From: Burkholderia sp. E7m39
GTDB taxonomy: Bacteria; Pseudomonadota; Gammaproteobacteria; Burkholderiales; Burkholderiaceae
Direction of reading: 5' to 3'
Length of the DNA: 64,000 nucleotides
NCBI GenBank assembly: GCA_001319865.1
Contig: BBSL01000309.1
Coordinates: 84,234 to 148,233 of the forward strand
Part shown: one piece after another, positions 33,886-41,243 of the stretch
Layout of the letters: each line of letters opens with the position of its first letter
How positions within the stretch are numbered: position 1 is the stretch's first letter
Position numbers and translations under genes: made by a program
The notes under the pieces: generated by a model
Told to the model about the DNA's origin: nothing
The model's input: the letters and a program-made list of their open reading frames with translations, nothing else
Database searches by the model: none

Positions 33886-33917
33886 CAGAATGCTCCTCGA
33901 AATGCTGTGCGCGGAGC

Positions 33918-33990
33918 GGCCCTGCGGGCACGAACCCGCGCGGGTTGATAGGTATATTGACGCCGCTCCTGGAAAGGACCGGCGTCAGTC
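33918..33990 (-). promoter_or_regulatory. nested-hairpin leader preceded by a strong hairpin
   Basis: Minus strand: hairpin TGACGCCG-x-TCCT-TTCC-AGGA-x-CGGCGTCA (33956-33986), then ACCCGCGCGGGTTCGTGCCCGCAGGGC, in which the GGG block can pair with the CCC on either side. Lies between the membrane protein gene and the 33885 gene. Confidence 0.5.
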
Positions 33991-33996
33991 GTGCAA

Positions 33997-34476
33997 TCAG
34001 GCGAATTTCAGCTCGCCGTCGTCGCCCTCTTCGGGCCAACTGAGCCAGAAGAACGCGAGGCCCAGACCGAGCACGTCAGCGAGCATCTGAACCAGCTGGC
34101 TCGCGTCGTGACTTGCGAGGTATTGACGGCCATCGTGCATCACCGTCGAAGTGACGAGGTACAAAACGGCAAACGTGCCTACGAGGAGCGCACGGTTGCG
34201 CGTCGTCGGCTTGACGAAAATGCCCCAGAAGAGCGTGAACAGCGAGCAGAGCGCGAACGCCCCGAACAGATGTTCGATGGCGCCCGGTGCCCACCGTCCG
34301 AGGTAGTGGATTTCGTCGAGACGGAACCACACCTGATACGGCTCAGCGAAGCCTTCGTAGCGGTGGAACGCCGCGAGAAAGAGCGCAATGAGGGTGATGA
34401 CAAAAGCACCCGCATGCGAATGCACGGTGCTTGCAGTGCGCGCGAGCGCGGTTGTCGAAAAGAAGTTTTTCAGCAT
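33997..34476 (-). CDS. hypothetical four-helix membrane protein
   Basis: 159 aa with membrane segments near residues 22-38 (AFVITLIALFLAAF), 66-86, 95-110 and 132-147, and an acidic C terminus (PEEGDDGELKFA). Not recognised. It follows the PRTRC ThiF gene after an intrinsic terminator, so it is probably transcribed by read-through. Confidence 0.65.
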   Translation of the reverse strand: MLKNFFSTTALARTASTVHSHAGAFVITLIALFLAAFHRYEGFAEPYQVWFRLDEIHYLGRWAPGAIEHLFGAFALCSLFTLFWGIFVKPTTRNRALLVGTFAVLYLVTSTVMHDGRQYLASHDASQLVQMLADVLGLGLAFFWLSWPEEGDDGELKFA

Positions 34477-34562
34477 TGTTGTGCCTTGAAAAGGTTAAAA
34501 GGTGTTTCGTATGGGATGCAGCGCCGGGCGCTGCTCTTCGGTATAGCGTTTCAAACCTCCAT

Positions 34563-34591
34563 AAAAAAAGCCGCTTCCCGAAGGAAGCGGC
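34563..34591 (-). terminator. intrinsic terminator after the PRTRC ThiF gene
   Basis: GCCGCTTCC-TTCG-GGAAGCGGC followed by seven T on the minus strand, directly after the ThiF stop. Confidence 0.85.
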
Positions 34592-34594
34592 ATG

Positions 34595-35428
34595 TCAGTC
34601 TGCTGCTGCGGATTTCCGGCGCTTTCGAGCCTTCTTTTCCTTGGGTGCCGGTGCCTCGTATCCGAAGCGCGACCACGCGGCAGGATCAATCGGTATCGGG
34701 TTCGTGCGGCCGGTTGTCAGGTTCACGAACACGCCCGAGTACTTCAACGAGCCAGTGCGAAATAGCGTCCAGAGAAGATTGAACGCCTGCACCGCAATGG
34801 CAGAGTTGATGACCAGCGACTGCTTGCGCAGTGCGTCGGCCATCGAGCACGAGGGCGTATCGTCGTCAGCGTCTTTCGACGGGTCGACCAGGTCCGGGAA
34901 CAGTTCGCCCACATGCGGCAACCGCAACGGGCTGGTCTTCCTTTGCCGCCGGGGCATGGTCTGTCCAAGCACCACCTGCCCGCGATCCGTGTCGTTTCCG
35001 CAATCGAGGTAATACGCAGCCGTCTCCCCCACTGTGTCGAGGATGGCCTTTCTTGCGGCACGCGTATCGACGCACCCGATGACGAGATCGACGTTGAAAA
35101 GCGCCGTGCGACCGTTCAGGCGTTGCGTCACCGCCCGCCAGTTGGTGCCCATCAGCATGTTCAGCCGATTGACGATCAGCGACGCCTTATAGCTGCCCAC
35201 GTCATTTGGATAGAACCCCTGCCGTCCGACGTTGGTCGGGCTGACCGTATCGTCGTCGTACACCGTGCACTCGATCCCCCCGGGGTGTCCCAGTTCGATC
35301 ATGGCGTGGTGCAGGCGCGCGAGAGCGGGCAAAACCGCACTGCCCGTTCCCCCCGCGCCAACGACGATGACTCTCCAGGGGCGCTCTATCATGTGCTCCG
35401 GGATTTCATGCCTGATAGTGTCCGTCAT
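34595..35428 (-). CDS. PRTRC system ThiF family protein (E1-like)
   Basis: 277 aa from the ATG at 35428, overlapping the protein A stop by 4 bp; a longer frame is not used. Nucleotide-binding loop GAGGTGS (residues 24-30), YDDDTV, the NVGRQGFY arginine motif, and CSMADALRKQSLVINS with the cysteine typical of ThiF/E1 adenylyltransferases; a basic tail KEKKARKRRK ends it. E1-like enzymes adenylate the C terminus of ubiquitin-like or sulfur-carrier proteins. Here the likely partners are PRTRC C (ubiquitin-like) and B (E2-like) in the same operon. Confidence 0.88.
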   Translation of the reverse strand: MTDTIRHEIPEHMIERPWRVIVVGAGGTGSAVLPALARLHHAMIELGHPGGIECTVYDDDTVSPTNVGRQGFYPNDVGSYKASLIVNRLNMLMGTNWRAVTQRLNGRTALFNVDLVIGCVDTRAARKAILDTVGETAAYYLDCGNDTDRGQVVLGQTMPRRQRKTSPLRLPHVGELFPDLVDPSKDADDDTPSCSMADALRKQSLVINSAIAVQAFNLLWTLFRTGSLKYSGVFVNLTTGRTNPIPIDPAAWSRFGYEAPAPKEKKARKRRKSAAAD

Positions 35429-36066
35429 ACAGCCTCCGGAACACGCGCGGCCTGATACCAGGATTGCGGCGCGCGATCCGTTTCCTCGAAAATCCCCTTC
35501 GCGCACAGGCGCACGGCGAGGCTCGGATTCGGACGGTCGCAATTGCCGATCACAAGCGCCATCTTGACGTCATGGCGATCATCCTCGTTGTCGGTCGACG
35601 AAAAGTACGCGGGATGCCTGCCGTGCGAATGGCAGTCCATCACCAGCACTTCATCGCCCGCGAGCGCCGGCGGCTGATACTTCAACGAGCCTGCGGTATG
35701 TGTGACGATGCCCACCGGCGCCAGCCGGAAGGCCTGCATCGACGGACTCCACACGATCCACCCGCCCGTTTCCTTGGGGTGCGCCTCGCGGGCCATTTCA
35801 GCGAATGCGCCGACGAGAGTCGCCGGGACGGTTTCGCACAGCAGGCGGGTCGTCGGAGAGACCCGTCCGTACGGTATAGCCGTGCGAACGTTGAACTCCG
35901 CGATCTTGCGCACCAGCGACAGCCAGGGACGCCGGATCTCGATGAAGACACCGTTTTCCGCGACCAGCAGCCGCTCGCCCGATGTCTGCATCTCTGCAAC
36001 AGCTTCGTTGCGCGGGACCATGACAGTCGGAAACGACCGTTGCAGCGTGATATCAAGAATGTTCAT
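35425..36066 (-). CDS. PRTRC system protein A (JAB/MPN peptidase-like)
   Basis: 213 aa. A JAMM zinc-peptidase signature is intact: Glu99 in KETGG, then His146-Ser-His148, seven residues, Ser156-x2-Asp159 (HSHG ... STD). JAB peptidases release ubiquitin-like proteins from conjugates or trim their tails. The N-terminal 80 residues are specific to the PRTRC family. Adjacent to and overlapping the ThiF gene. Confidence 0.85.
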   Translation of the reverse strand: MNILDITLQRSFPTVMVPRNEAVAEMQTSGERLLVAENGVFIEIRRPWLSLVRKIAEFNVRTAIPYGRVSPTTRLLCETVPATLVGAFAEMAREAHPKETGGWIVWSPSMQAFRLAPVGIVTHTAGSLKYQPPALAGDEVLVMDCHSHGRHPAYFSSTDNEDDRHDVKMALVIGNCDRPNPSLAVRLCAKGIFEETDRAPQSWYQAARVPEAV

Positions 36067-36073
36067 GTTGGAT

Positions 36074-36805
36074 TTAACCTCTGGGGCCCCGCGCGATCAG
36101 ATCGCCAAGGGTCCGTTTCATGGGCACGAGACATTGGAGGGGGAACTGCTCGCCGCACTTGCCGGCCAGCATCTCCTTCCAGAATGCAAATTCGCCTCGT
36201 GGGTGATTGACGCGCTTTCCACCCGCGTTGGGGTGCGTGAACGCAGATTCAAAGAAGCCGCTTTCCCAACCTTCAATCGACGCAACGTCGATGCGGGCGG
36301 GGACGCGCGCGGAACCGATACAGATGGAACCGTGGTCCCACGTGTTGAAGTACGGCGGTTCGAACAGCGGCGTGTCAGGCGTCGGCCGGACAGCGCCATC
36401 GAGCGCATAGACGAAGAAGCCGTTAGTACGCGCCTGAAAGATCAGGCCGGGATGCGGCACCACTGCGGTGACGGTGCCCAGCTCGGCGCAGTCGAAAAAT
36501 ACCCGGCGCATCGTCGGTCGGCACCACCACGTCACTGCCGTCCGATCGATTGCGAGAACCGTCTCGGGCAGAAATTCCGCATTGGCCGCACAGCGCTCGG
36601 CCAGCGAATCGAGCGCGGTGAACAGCGCCTCGCGGTCCACCGGCCGTCCGGCACCGATCACCGGGCGCTTGCCGGTATTCGAAACGGGATGTGCAGTGGC
36701 ATAGACCGGGTGGCTTTGCCCGTCACGTGGATGTGAATAGAGCAGGATCGCGCCACTCATCACCAGTTCAGTTGAATGCCCCGTCGAGAGAAGCAGATTA
36801 TTCAT
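36074..36805 (-). CDS. PRTRC system protein B (E2-like)
   Basis: 243 aa. Belongs to the PRTRC B family, which Pfam relates to prokaryotic E2-like domains. The segment PPYFNTWDHGSICIG (about residues 150-164) places Cys162 where an E2 has its conjugating cysteine, after an aromatic/His stretch. Seven bp separate it from protein A. A transfer role between the E1-like ThiF and protein C is inferred, not shown. Confidence 0.82.
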   Translation of the reverse strand: MNNLLLSTGHSTELVMSGAILLYSHPRDGQSHPVYATAHPVSNTGKRPVIGAGRPVDREALFTALDSLAERCAANAEFLPETVLAIDRTAVTWWCRPTMRRVFFDCAELGTVTAVVPHPGLIFQARTNGFFVYALDGAVRPTPDTPLFEPPYFNTWDHGSICIGSARVPARIDVASIEGWESGFFESAFTHPNAGGKRVNHPRGEFAFWKEMLAGKCGEQFPLQCLVPMKRTLGDLIARGPRG

Positions 36806-36816
36806 TTGCTGGTTCC

Positions 36817-37962
36817 TTAGGCACTACGCGTGAGCAGAGCCACCACGCGATCGACCTGTCGAAGAATGGAAAAGCCCAACGACCAATCGGCGTACTGCTT
36901 GCGGATTGCGTCGGGAGATTGAGCGAGCGCGATAAACCCGTGGAACAGGGAACCATCGCCACCGCAGTTGAAGTACTCGTAATGCGTGTCGAGAATGTCG
37001 CCGGTGTATCCGTTGTCACAAGCCGCGATCGAGGTCGCCGCGTAGATGACTTCCGGCCGGAATGCCCAGTCGAACAAGGCGCGCGGTCCGGCCCGGTTGA
37101 GCAGAACCGTCAGACGTTCAAGTTCCGCGCACAGCGCGCGGACCCAGCCCGTCTGCGTCCAGCCAAGACGCCGTAGCGCTTCAATACCGAGCGCTGGATC
37201 GTTGCGCCAGCAATGGCGCCTGGCGTTCCAGCGACCGATTTCCATGTTCGGCGGACACACGTCGTCCCGCACCACCGAGGGGAGGTAATGCTGGAACTCC
37301 TCCGGCTCATCGCCAAAGCGATCTTTCAGCAGTTCGACGGCATCCTCATCGTCGCACCACGGATCGCCGTCCCAGTTCCACTGCGCGAACATGGAGAGGA
37401 AATCGTCCGGCGTGCGCATGACCAGCGTGCGGAACGACGCACGGTTGATGAGAATCAGCGCCGTGGCCAAAAGGCGCGGGTGCGCCTTCATGAGCGGCGC
37501 CGCGCGACCCTCGATCACGTAGACGTGGTCCTCCGGTGTTTCGATGCCCAGATACAGCGGTGAAGTGGGCTCGAAATCGGCTGAATCCGTCTGATACATG
37601 ATCTGCTCCTGCACTGCATTCGTGTCGAGCAGATATGGCCGGAACAACAGACGCTTCATCGCGCCGCATTCGCGGCGCACCCAGGCGAACAGCGCCTGAG
37701 CCATTGCGTCGCCAGCACTCGAGAACGCCTTCACATCAGCTGGCCTGAGCCGCCCCGACGTAAAGTGCTCACCCACCAGCGCGCTCGCCTCGCGGTCCGC
37801 TGGCCACTTCAACGACGGTCGCACCGCAACAGCGCGCGACAGTTCGGGAAGGGTCAGAAAATCATGGGCAGGTCGACGTCGGGCAACGGCACGCTGCGCC
37901 GGTTGCCAGCTGACGCCGTCGAGAGCGACGTCCGGATCAGCAGGCCGAGGATCGAAGAACAT
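36817..37962 (-). CDS. PRTRC system protein F
   Basis: 381 aa. Length, position between C and B, and the segment ALRRLGWTQTGWVRALCAELERL fit PRTRC protein F, a family with no known function. No catalytic motif seen. GGAG lies before the ATG, but a strong terminator hairpin stands 25 bp further upstream, so F, B, A and ThiF may be expressed less than E and C. Confidence 0.8.
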   Translation of the reverse strand: MFFDPRPADPDVALDGVSWQPAQRAVARRRPAHDFLTLPELSRAVAVRPSLKWPADREASALVGEHFTSGRLRPADVKAFSSAGDAMAQALFAWVRRECGAMKRLLFRPYLLDTNAVQEQIMYQTDSADFEPTSPLYLGIETPEDHVYVIEGRAAPLMKAHPRLLATALILINRASFRTLVMRTPDDFLSMFAQWNWDGDPWCDDEDAVELLKDRFGDEPEEFQHYLPSVVRDDVCPPNMEIGRWNARRHCWRNDPALGIEALRRLGWTQTGWVRALCAELERLTVLLNRAGPRALFDWAFRPEVIYAATSIAACDNGYTGDILDTHYEYFNCGGDGSLFHGFIALAQSPDAIRKQYADWSLGFSILRQVDRVVALLTRSA

Positions 37963-37982
37963 TGCTCGATCTCCTTGTCATG

Positions 37983-38008
37983 AAAAAAAACCGCCCTTTC
38001 GGGCGGTT
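37983..38008 (-). terminator. intrinsic terminator between PRTRC C and F
   Basis: AACCGCCC-GAAA-GGGCGGTT followed by T8 on the minus strand, ending about 25 nt before the protein F start. Confidence 0.85.
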
Positions 38009-38019
38009 CAGAGGTGGAT

Positions 38020-38042
38020 TGCATCGCCTCATCGGCGATGCA
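38020..38042. repeat. perfect 9-bp hairpin TGCATCGCC/GGCGATGCA
   Basis: A perfect inverted repeat with a 5-nt loop directly after the protein C stop codon, followed on the minus strand by the terminator. May act as a stabilising 3' end or an operator. Confidence 0.5.
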
Positions 38043-38058
38043 TTTCATGAGCGCGCGC

Positions 38059-38289
38059 TTACGCATCGCTACCCTTGGCACCGGCCGCACGCATGAACGT
38101 GTAGCGAGCGGTTTCTCCGTCGTAGACCGGGCCCTCGATGGCAGCCGTGGTCAGCTCGGGATACTGGGCGGAATACAGATCGCGCACCTCTTCGGGAGAA
38201 AAGGTCGGACCGGGATCGACGAAGTTCACGCCGTTGTAGACGAATTCGCGGACCAGACGGGTAATGGAAATGGACATGGAAAACCTCAA
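38059..38289 (-). CDS. PRTRC system protein C (ubiquitin-like)
   Basis: 76 aa. Clear PRTRC C: REFVYNGVNFVDPGP, then FSPEEVRDLYSAQYPELTTA and ARYTFMRAAGAKG. Pfam groups the family with prokaryotic ubiquitin-like (Prok_Ub) proteins, a beta-grasp fold. It ends GAKGSDA, so a glycine is present near but not at the C terminus; exposure would need trimming, and protein A (JAB) is a candidate for that. Overlaps protein E by 4 bp; GAGG six bases upstream. Confidence 0.88.
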   Translation of the reverse strand: MRFSMSISITRLVREFVYNGVNFVDPGPTFSPEEVRDLYSAQYPELTTAAIEGPVYDGETARYTFMRAAGAKGSDA

Positions 38290-38789
38290 CCGAGCAAGGA
38301 GAGCAGATCAGTGCCGGAAGAATTGCCGGCACCAGCGGACGTTGTAGCGGCGGGCGCTGCAGGCGCTGCCGAACTGGATGCCGACTCGTCGTCAGCGTCG
38401 TTGTCGTCAGCGTCGTTGCCGTCATCACCCTCGTCCCCGCTGCTGGCGGCAGTCGACTGCGCGGCTTTCGCCGGCGCCGTCTTGCTGCCTTTCGCGAGAG
38501 ACTTCTGTGCCTTGGACGCCAGGCTCTTTTCCGCTTCCTGCAGGATCGCCGCCGTTGCAGCCACCTGTTCGGACAGGGAAGCATGCGCCGACGAATATGA
38601 AATCACCGCGGCCACAAAACCCTCATCGAGTTCCGCCGGCGTTGCGGTGAGCACGAGCGGCTGACGCAATGCAGCTTCCTTGCCATCGCCTTGCGGAACG
38701 ACCACGACCGCCATGCGATCGTTGTCCATCTTCAGGGTGAGTTGCAGCTTGCCGCTGGTTCGCACCAGCGCTTCGAGTTGCTGAAACAT
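38286..38789 (-). CDS. PRTRC system protein E
   Basis: 167 aa. N terminus MFQQLEALVRTSGKLQLTLK, the LVLTATPAELDEGFVAAVISY segment and Ala/Lys helices match PRTRC E. The C-terminal 50 residues are an acidic low-complexity tract ending in GTDLLSLLG. Function unknown. GGAG six bases upstream of the ATG. Confidence 0.85.
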   Translation of the reverse strand: MFQQLEALVRTSGKLQLTLKMDNDRMAVVVVPQGDGKEAALRQPLVLTATPAELDEGFVAAVISYSSAHASLSEQVAATAAILQEAEKSLASKAQKSLAKGSKTAPAKAAQSTAASSGDEGDDGNDADDNDADDESASSSAAPAAPAATTSAGAGNSSGTDLLSLLG

Positions 38790-38811
38790 GAAAGACTCCA
38801 GAAAAGAGAAA

Positions 38812-38830
38812 CGCCGCGCGATGGCGGCGT
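38812..38830 (-). terminator. weak hairpin between PRTRC ParB and E
   Basis: ACGCCGC-CATCG-CGCGGCGT followed by TTCTCTTTT on the minus strand, ending just before the ribosome site of protein E. T-run interrupted. Confidence 0.45.
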
Positions 38831-38874
38831 ATACATATAGAGGGGTACGGGACGCAGAGCGCGCCCCGCGATTT

Positions 38875-40569
38875 TCAGAACTTCAGCACCCTCGGCAGCT
38901 TGCCCGTGTAGTCGAAACCTTCGACCGTGAGCAGCGCCTCGATGACCTCCGGCTTCGATTTCGCGAATACCTTCCTGAAGTTGTCGCCAAGCGCGGCACG
39001 AATGCCAAGCTCGTCGGCGAGCACCATCATTTCGGACTTCGTGATCAGCTCAAGAAACTCCTTGTCGAGCTTCCAGTGCTTTTTCAGATCCAGCTTGTGC
39101 GCCTTGCACAGCTGCGTCAGGTTATTCACCTCCAGCCCTTCGATCGCGGCGAATAGCATCGCAATCATCAGGTCCGCCTGTTTGCTTTCGTTCGTCGCTT
39201 GCACGGCGTCGATTGCTTTGGGCAGATTGGCCAGAGGTGCCTCGCCTTCCGCGAGCCGCTCGAAGAGCTTGCGGAATGCACCGTCATCGATCTGACGGGC
39301 ATAACCGCTCAGCACGACAGCAATCAGATACTGGCGGGCCAGTTCGTGATTCATGCCGATGTCCAGACGCAGCGCCTTGCGCCACAGCTTCACGCGATAG
39401 GTCTTCACCTTCTCGGACTCGGCAATAACCGTGACCGAGGGGTTCGTGGACGCGGCGGCACTGGCGGTTTTGCTGCCGGTGCCAGTCGCGCTACCAGCGG
39501 CGCTCTTTGCCGCGGGCGCGGATTTCGCACCATCGGCCTTCGGCGGCTGCTTCGCAGCCTTTTCAACCTGGATGCGAGCCGCTACCTTCTTCATGTTGCA
39601 GACGGTGTCGAAGCATTGGCCGCGATAGACCTTGCCGATCGAATCCGGCAGGCCGCTCACTGCCGCACCGTAATTGGCACACCCGTGACAGGCTTGCGCC
39701 TGTTCGAGGCCGACGCCATTCGTCCCTTCGACCGCCAGCTGCACCCGCGTGTTGTTGTCACCAGCCCGCACGATGCGCACGGTCTGGAACTCATCACGCA
39801 GCCCAGCGGCTGTCGCCTCAAGCTGCTTCTCCGTTTTTTCGTTGAAGCAGGTCCGGTTGGTGCAGTTGCCGGTGCCGATCGCTTCGCCAAACATCTGCGC
39901 CTGCGTCGACGAGTTGTGCGGGCAACCCGCGCAATCCGCCTTGTCGAAAATGGCCGAGGCCAATGCGCACGACGCCGATTCGACCAGCTTCTTCACGTCG
40001 GCGACGGACCGCTTCTCCGCGACAACGACGGGCAGTACCTTGTCCTGGTTCTCTTTCGAGAGCGCTGCCAGCAGTTCAGCGTGAGCGATATTGATTTTCC
40101 GCTCGCTCAGCGCATCGAGCACCGCCTTCGAACAGTTCAGCAGCGCGAGGCGGCTGTCCAGTGTCGAGCGTGACCAGCCAAGGATCTTTGCCGTCACGTC
40201 ACGATCGCCACCGTGCAGACCGAGCAACTCGGCAGCGTCGACGGCTTCTTCCGAAGGCGAGAGGTTGTCGCGCTGGATGTTTTCGGTGAGCGCAATACGG
40301 CGCGCTTCAACTTCGTCGACGTCCTTTACAACGATGGGCATCGGGAAGTCTTCACCGTGGGCGTCCATGGCGCCGCGATAGCGGCGGCCGCCAGCGATGA
40401 CCTCATAGTCGAAATCGTCCTCCGTTACCGGACGGACGATGATCGGCGTATCGACGCCATGCGCGCGAATCGACTCGGTCAGTTCCGCCATCGCCTTCGG
40501 ATCGAAGTACGTACGCGGGTTGCGGCCAAGCTTGATACGCCTGAGAGGAGCAGTAAGTTGTTGTTGCAT
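38875..40569 (-). CDS. PRTRC system ParB family protein
   Basis: 564 aa from the ATG at 40569 with GGAG upstream; the longer frame to 40734 covers leader DNA. The ParB/Srx N-terminal domain is clear: GVDTPIIVRPV, VIAGGRRYRGAMD, ALTENIQRDNLSPSEEA, followed by a helix-turn-helix (VTAKILGWSRSTLDSRLALL). The C-terminal half, which typical ParBs lack, has several Cys pairs (CAGCPH, ACHGCANYG, CFDTVC) and is PRTRC-specific. It could bind DNA sites on the plasmid and possibly hydrolyse CTP; no ParA is encoded in the window. Confidence 0.88.
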   Translation of the reverse strand: MQQQLTAPLRRIKLGRNPRTYFDPKAMAELTESIRAHGVDTPIIVRPVTEDDFDYEVIAGGRRYRGAMDAHGEDFPMPIVVKDVDEVEARRIALTENIQRDNLSPSEEAVDAAELLGLHGGDRDVTAKILGWSRSTLDSRLALLNCSKAVLDALSERKINIAHAELLAALSKENQDKVLPVVVAEKRSVADVKKLVESASCALASAIFDKADCAGCPHNSSTQAQMFGEAIGTGNCTNRTCFNEKTEKQLEATAAGLRDEFQTVRIVRAGDNNTRVQLAVEGTNGVGLEQAQACHGCANYGAAVSGLPDSIGKVYRGQCFDTVCNMKKVAARIQVEKAAKQPPKADGAKSAPAAKSAAGSATGTGSKTASAAASTNPSVTVIAESEKVKTYRVKLWRKALRLDIGMNHELARQYLIAVVLSGYARQIDDGAFRKLFERLAEGEAPLANLPKAIDAVQATNESKQADLMIAMLFAAIEGLEVNNLTQLCKAHKLDLKKHWKLDKEFLELITKSEMMVLADELGIRAALGDNFRKVFAKSKPEVIEALLTVEGFDYTGKLPRVLKF

Positions 40570-40584
40570 TGCAGGTTCTCCGTA

Positions 40585-40624
40585 GGGGGAACCCGCCCCC
40601 GATCGGGAGTTGGTTCCCGATGGG
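40585..40624 (-). promoter_or_regulatory. nested-hairpin 5' leader of PRTRC ParB
   Basis: Minus strand CCCATCGGGAACC-AA-CTCCCGATCGGGGGC-GGGTTCCC. Outer stem GGGAACC/GGGTTCCC around an inner CCCGATCGGG; leading CCCATCGGGA can alternatively pair with the inner strand. Ends 16 nt before the start codon. Confidence 0.65.
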
Positions 40625-40658
40625 TCAAGATGGATGCCGTGCGAGCCGGCGGTTCGAT

Positions 40659-40748
40659 GCGTCAGAGACGCGGGTGATTCAACAAAGATACGCCTTCCAG
40701 GTAACGCAAACCCCCGAAAAGCTGGACAAATCAATGCCGCTAAGAAAA
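40659..40748 (-). promoter_or_regulatory. box promoter P6 of the PRTRC operon, with GCGTC hairpin
   Basis: Box left arm CCCGAAAAGCT (40713-40723) is good, right arm (40738-40748) poor. 22 bp further -10 TATCTT (minus strand; 40685-40690), 13 bp further GCGTC-TCT-GACGC-ATCGA (40659-40671). Confidence 0.6.
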
Positions 40749-40774
40749 AAAATGGCCCACCGCGATGGTGGGCC
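40746..40774 (-). terminator. intrinsic terminator
   Basis: GGCCCACC-ATCGC-GGTGGGCC followed by T8 on the minus strand, after the 40792 gene; separates it from promoter P6. Confidence 0.85.
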
Positions 40775-40791
40775 TGGGATCAAGGGTCGTG

Positions 40792-41154
40792 TTACTGCGA
40801 AACGCTATCGCGCTGCCACTGTTCGAGGAAGAGCCGTGCGATCGTCTTCGCAAGCGGCATCGTCACGGACACGGCGCGCTGGTCGGTCGGCGCTTCCAGT
40901 ACATTCAATACGAACGTCAATGCATCGACGACAGGCGTTGTACCGGATGAGCCACCGGTGAGGCGCGTAGCGATCCATTCCATGAGAGACAGTTGATCGC
41001 GCTTCCAGTCTCTATCGTCGTGGACGTAGCCGAAGCGCTCACAGAGCAGTCGATGGAAGTTCTTGAACTCGCGCTCCGCTTGCGCGTGGGCTTCGCTGTC
41101 GCTATCGGCTCGCGAACGCAGAGAAGCGTTGCTTTCGGAAAGGTGGGGTTGCAC
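40792..41154 (-). CDS. hypothetical protein
   Basis: 120 aa starting at a GTG (41154) with GGAG upstream. Helical, with EREFKNFHRLLCERFGY and a C-terminal LAKTIARLFLEQWQRD. Not recognised. Behind a nested-hairpin leader. Confidence 0.6.
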   Translation of the reverse strand: MQPHLSESNASLRSRADSDSEAHAQAEREFKNFHRLLCERFGYVHDDRDWKRDQLSLMEWIATRLTGGSSGTTPVVDALTFVLNVLEAPTDQRAVSVTMPLAKTIARLFLEQWQRDSVSQ

Positions 41155-41169
41155 GGCAATTCTCCAGAG

Positions 41170-41208
41170 TGGGAGTTTGCCCCCAACGGGAGCAGTCTCC
41201 CGTTGGGA
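41170..41208 (-). promoter_or_regulatory. nested-hairpin 5' leader
   Basis: Minus strand CCCAACGGGAG-ACTG-CTCCCGTTGGGGG-CAAACTCCC. Leading arm and inner arm are perfect 11-nt complements; GGGAG can instead pair with the distal ACTCCC. Confidence 0.65.
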
Positions 41209-41243
41209 TAAAGCAGGTGGGCCGCCGTTGGCGGGAAAGTCCG

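Noticed and set aside
39199..40173. Long plus-strand frame (324 aa) opposite the PRTRC ParB gene
   Set aside because: Arg/His-rich composition of an antisense shadow; the minus strand encodes a clear ParB with motifs.
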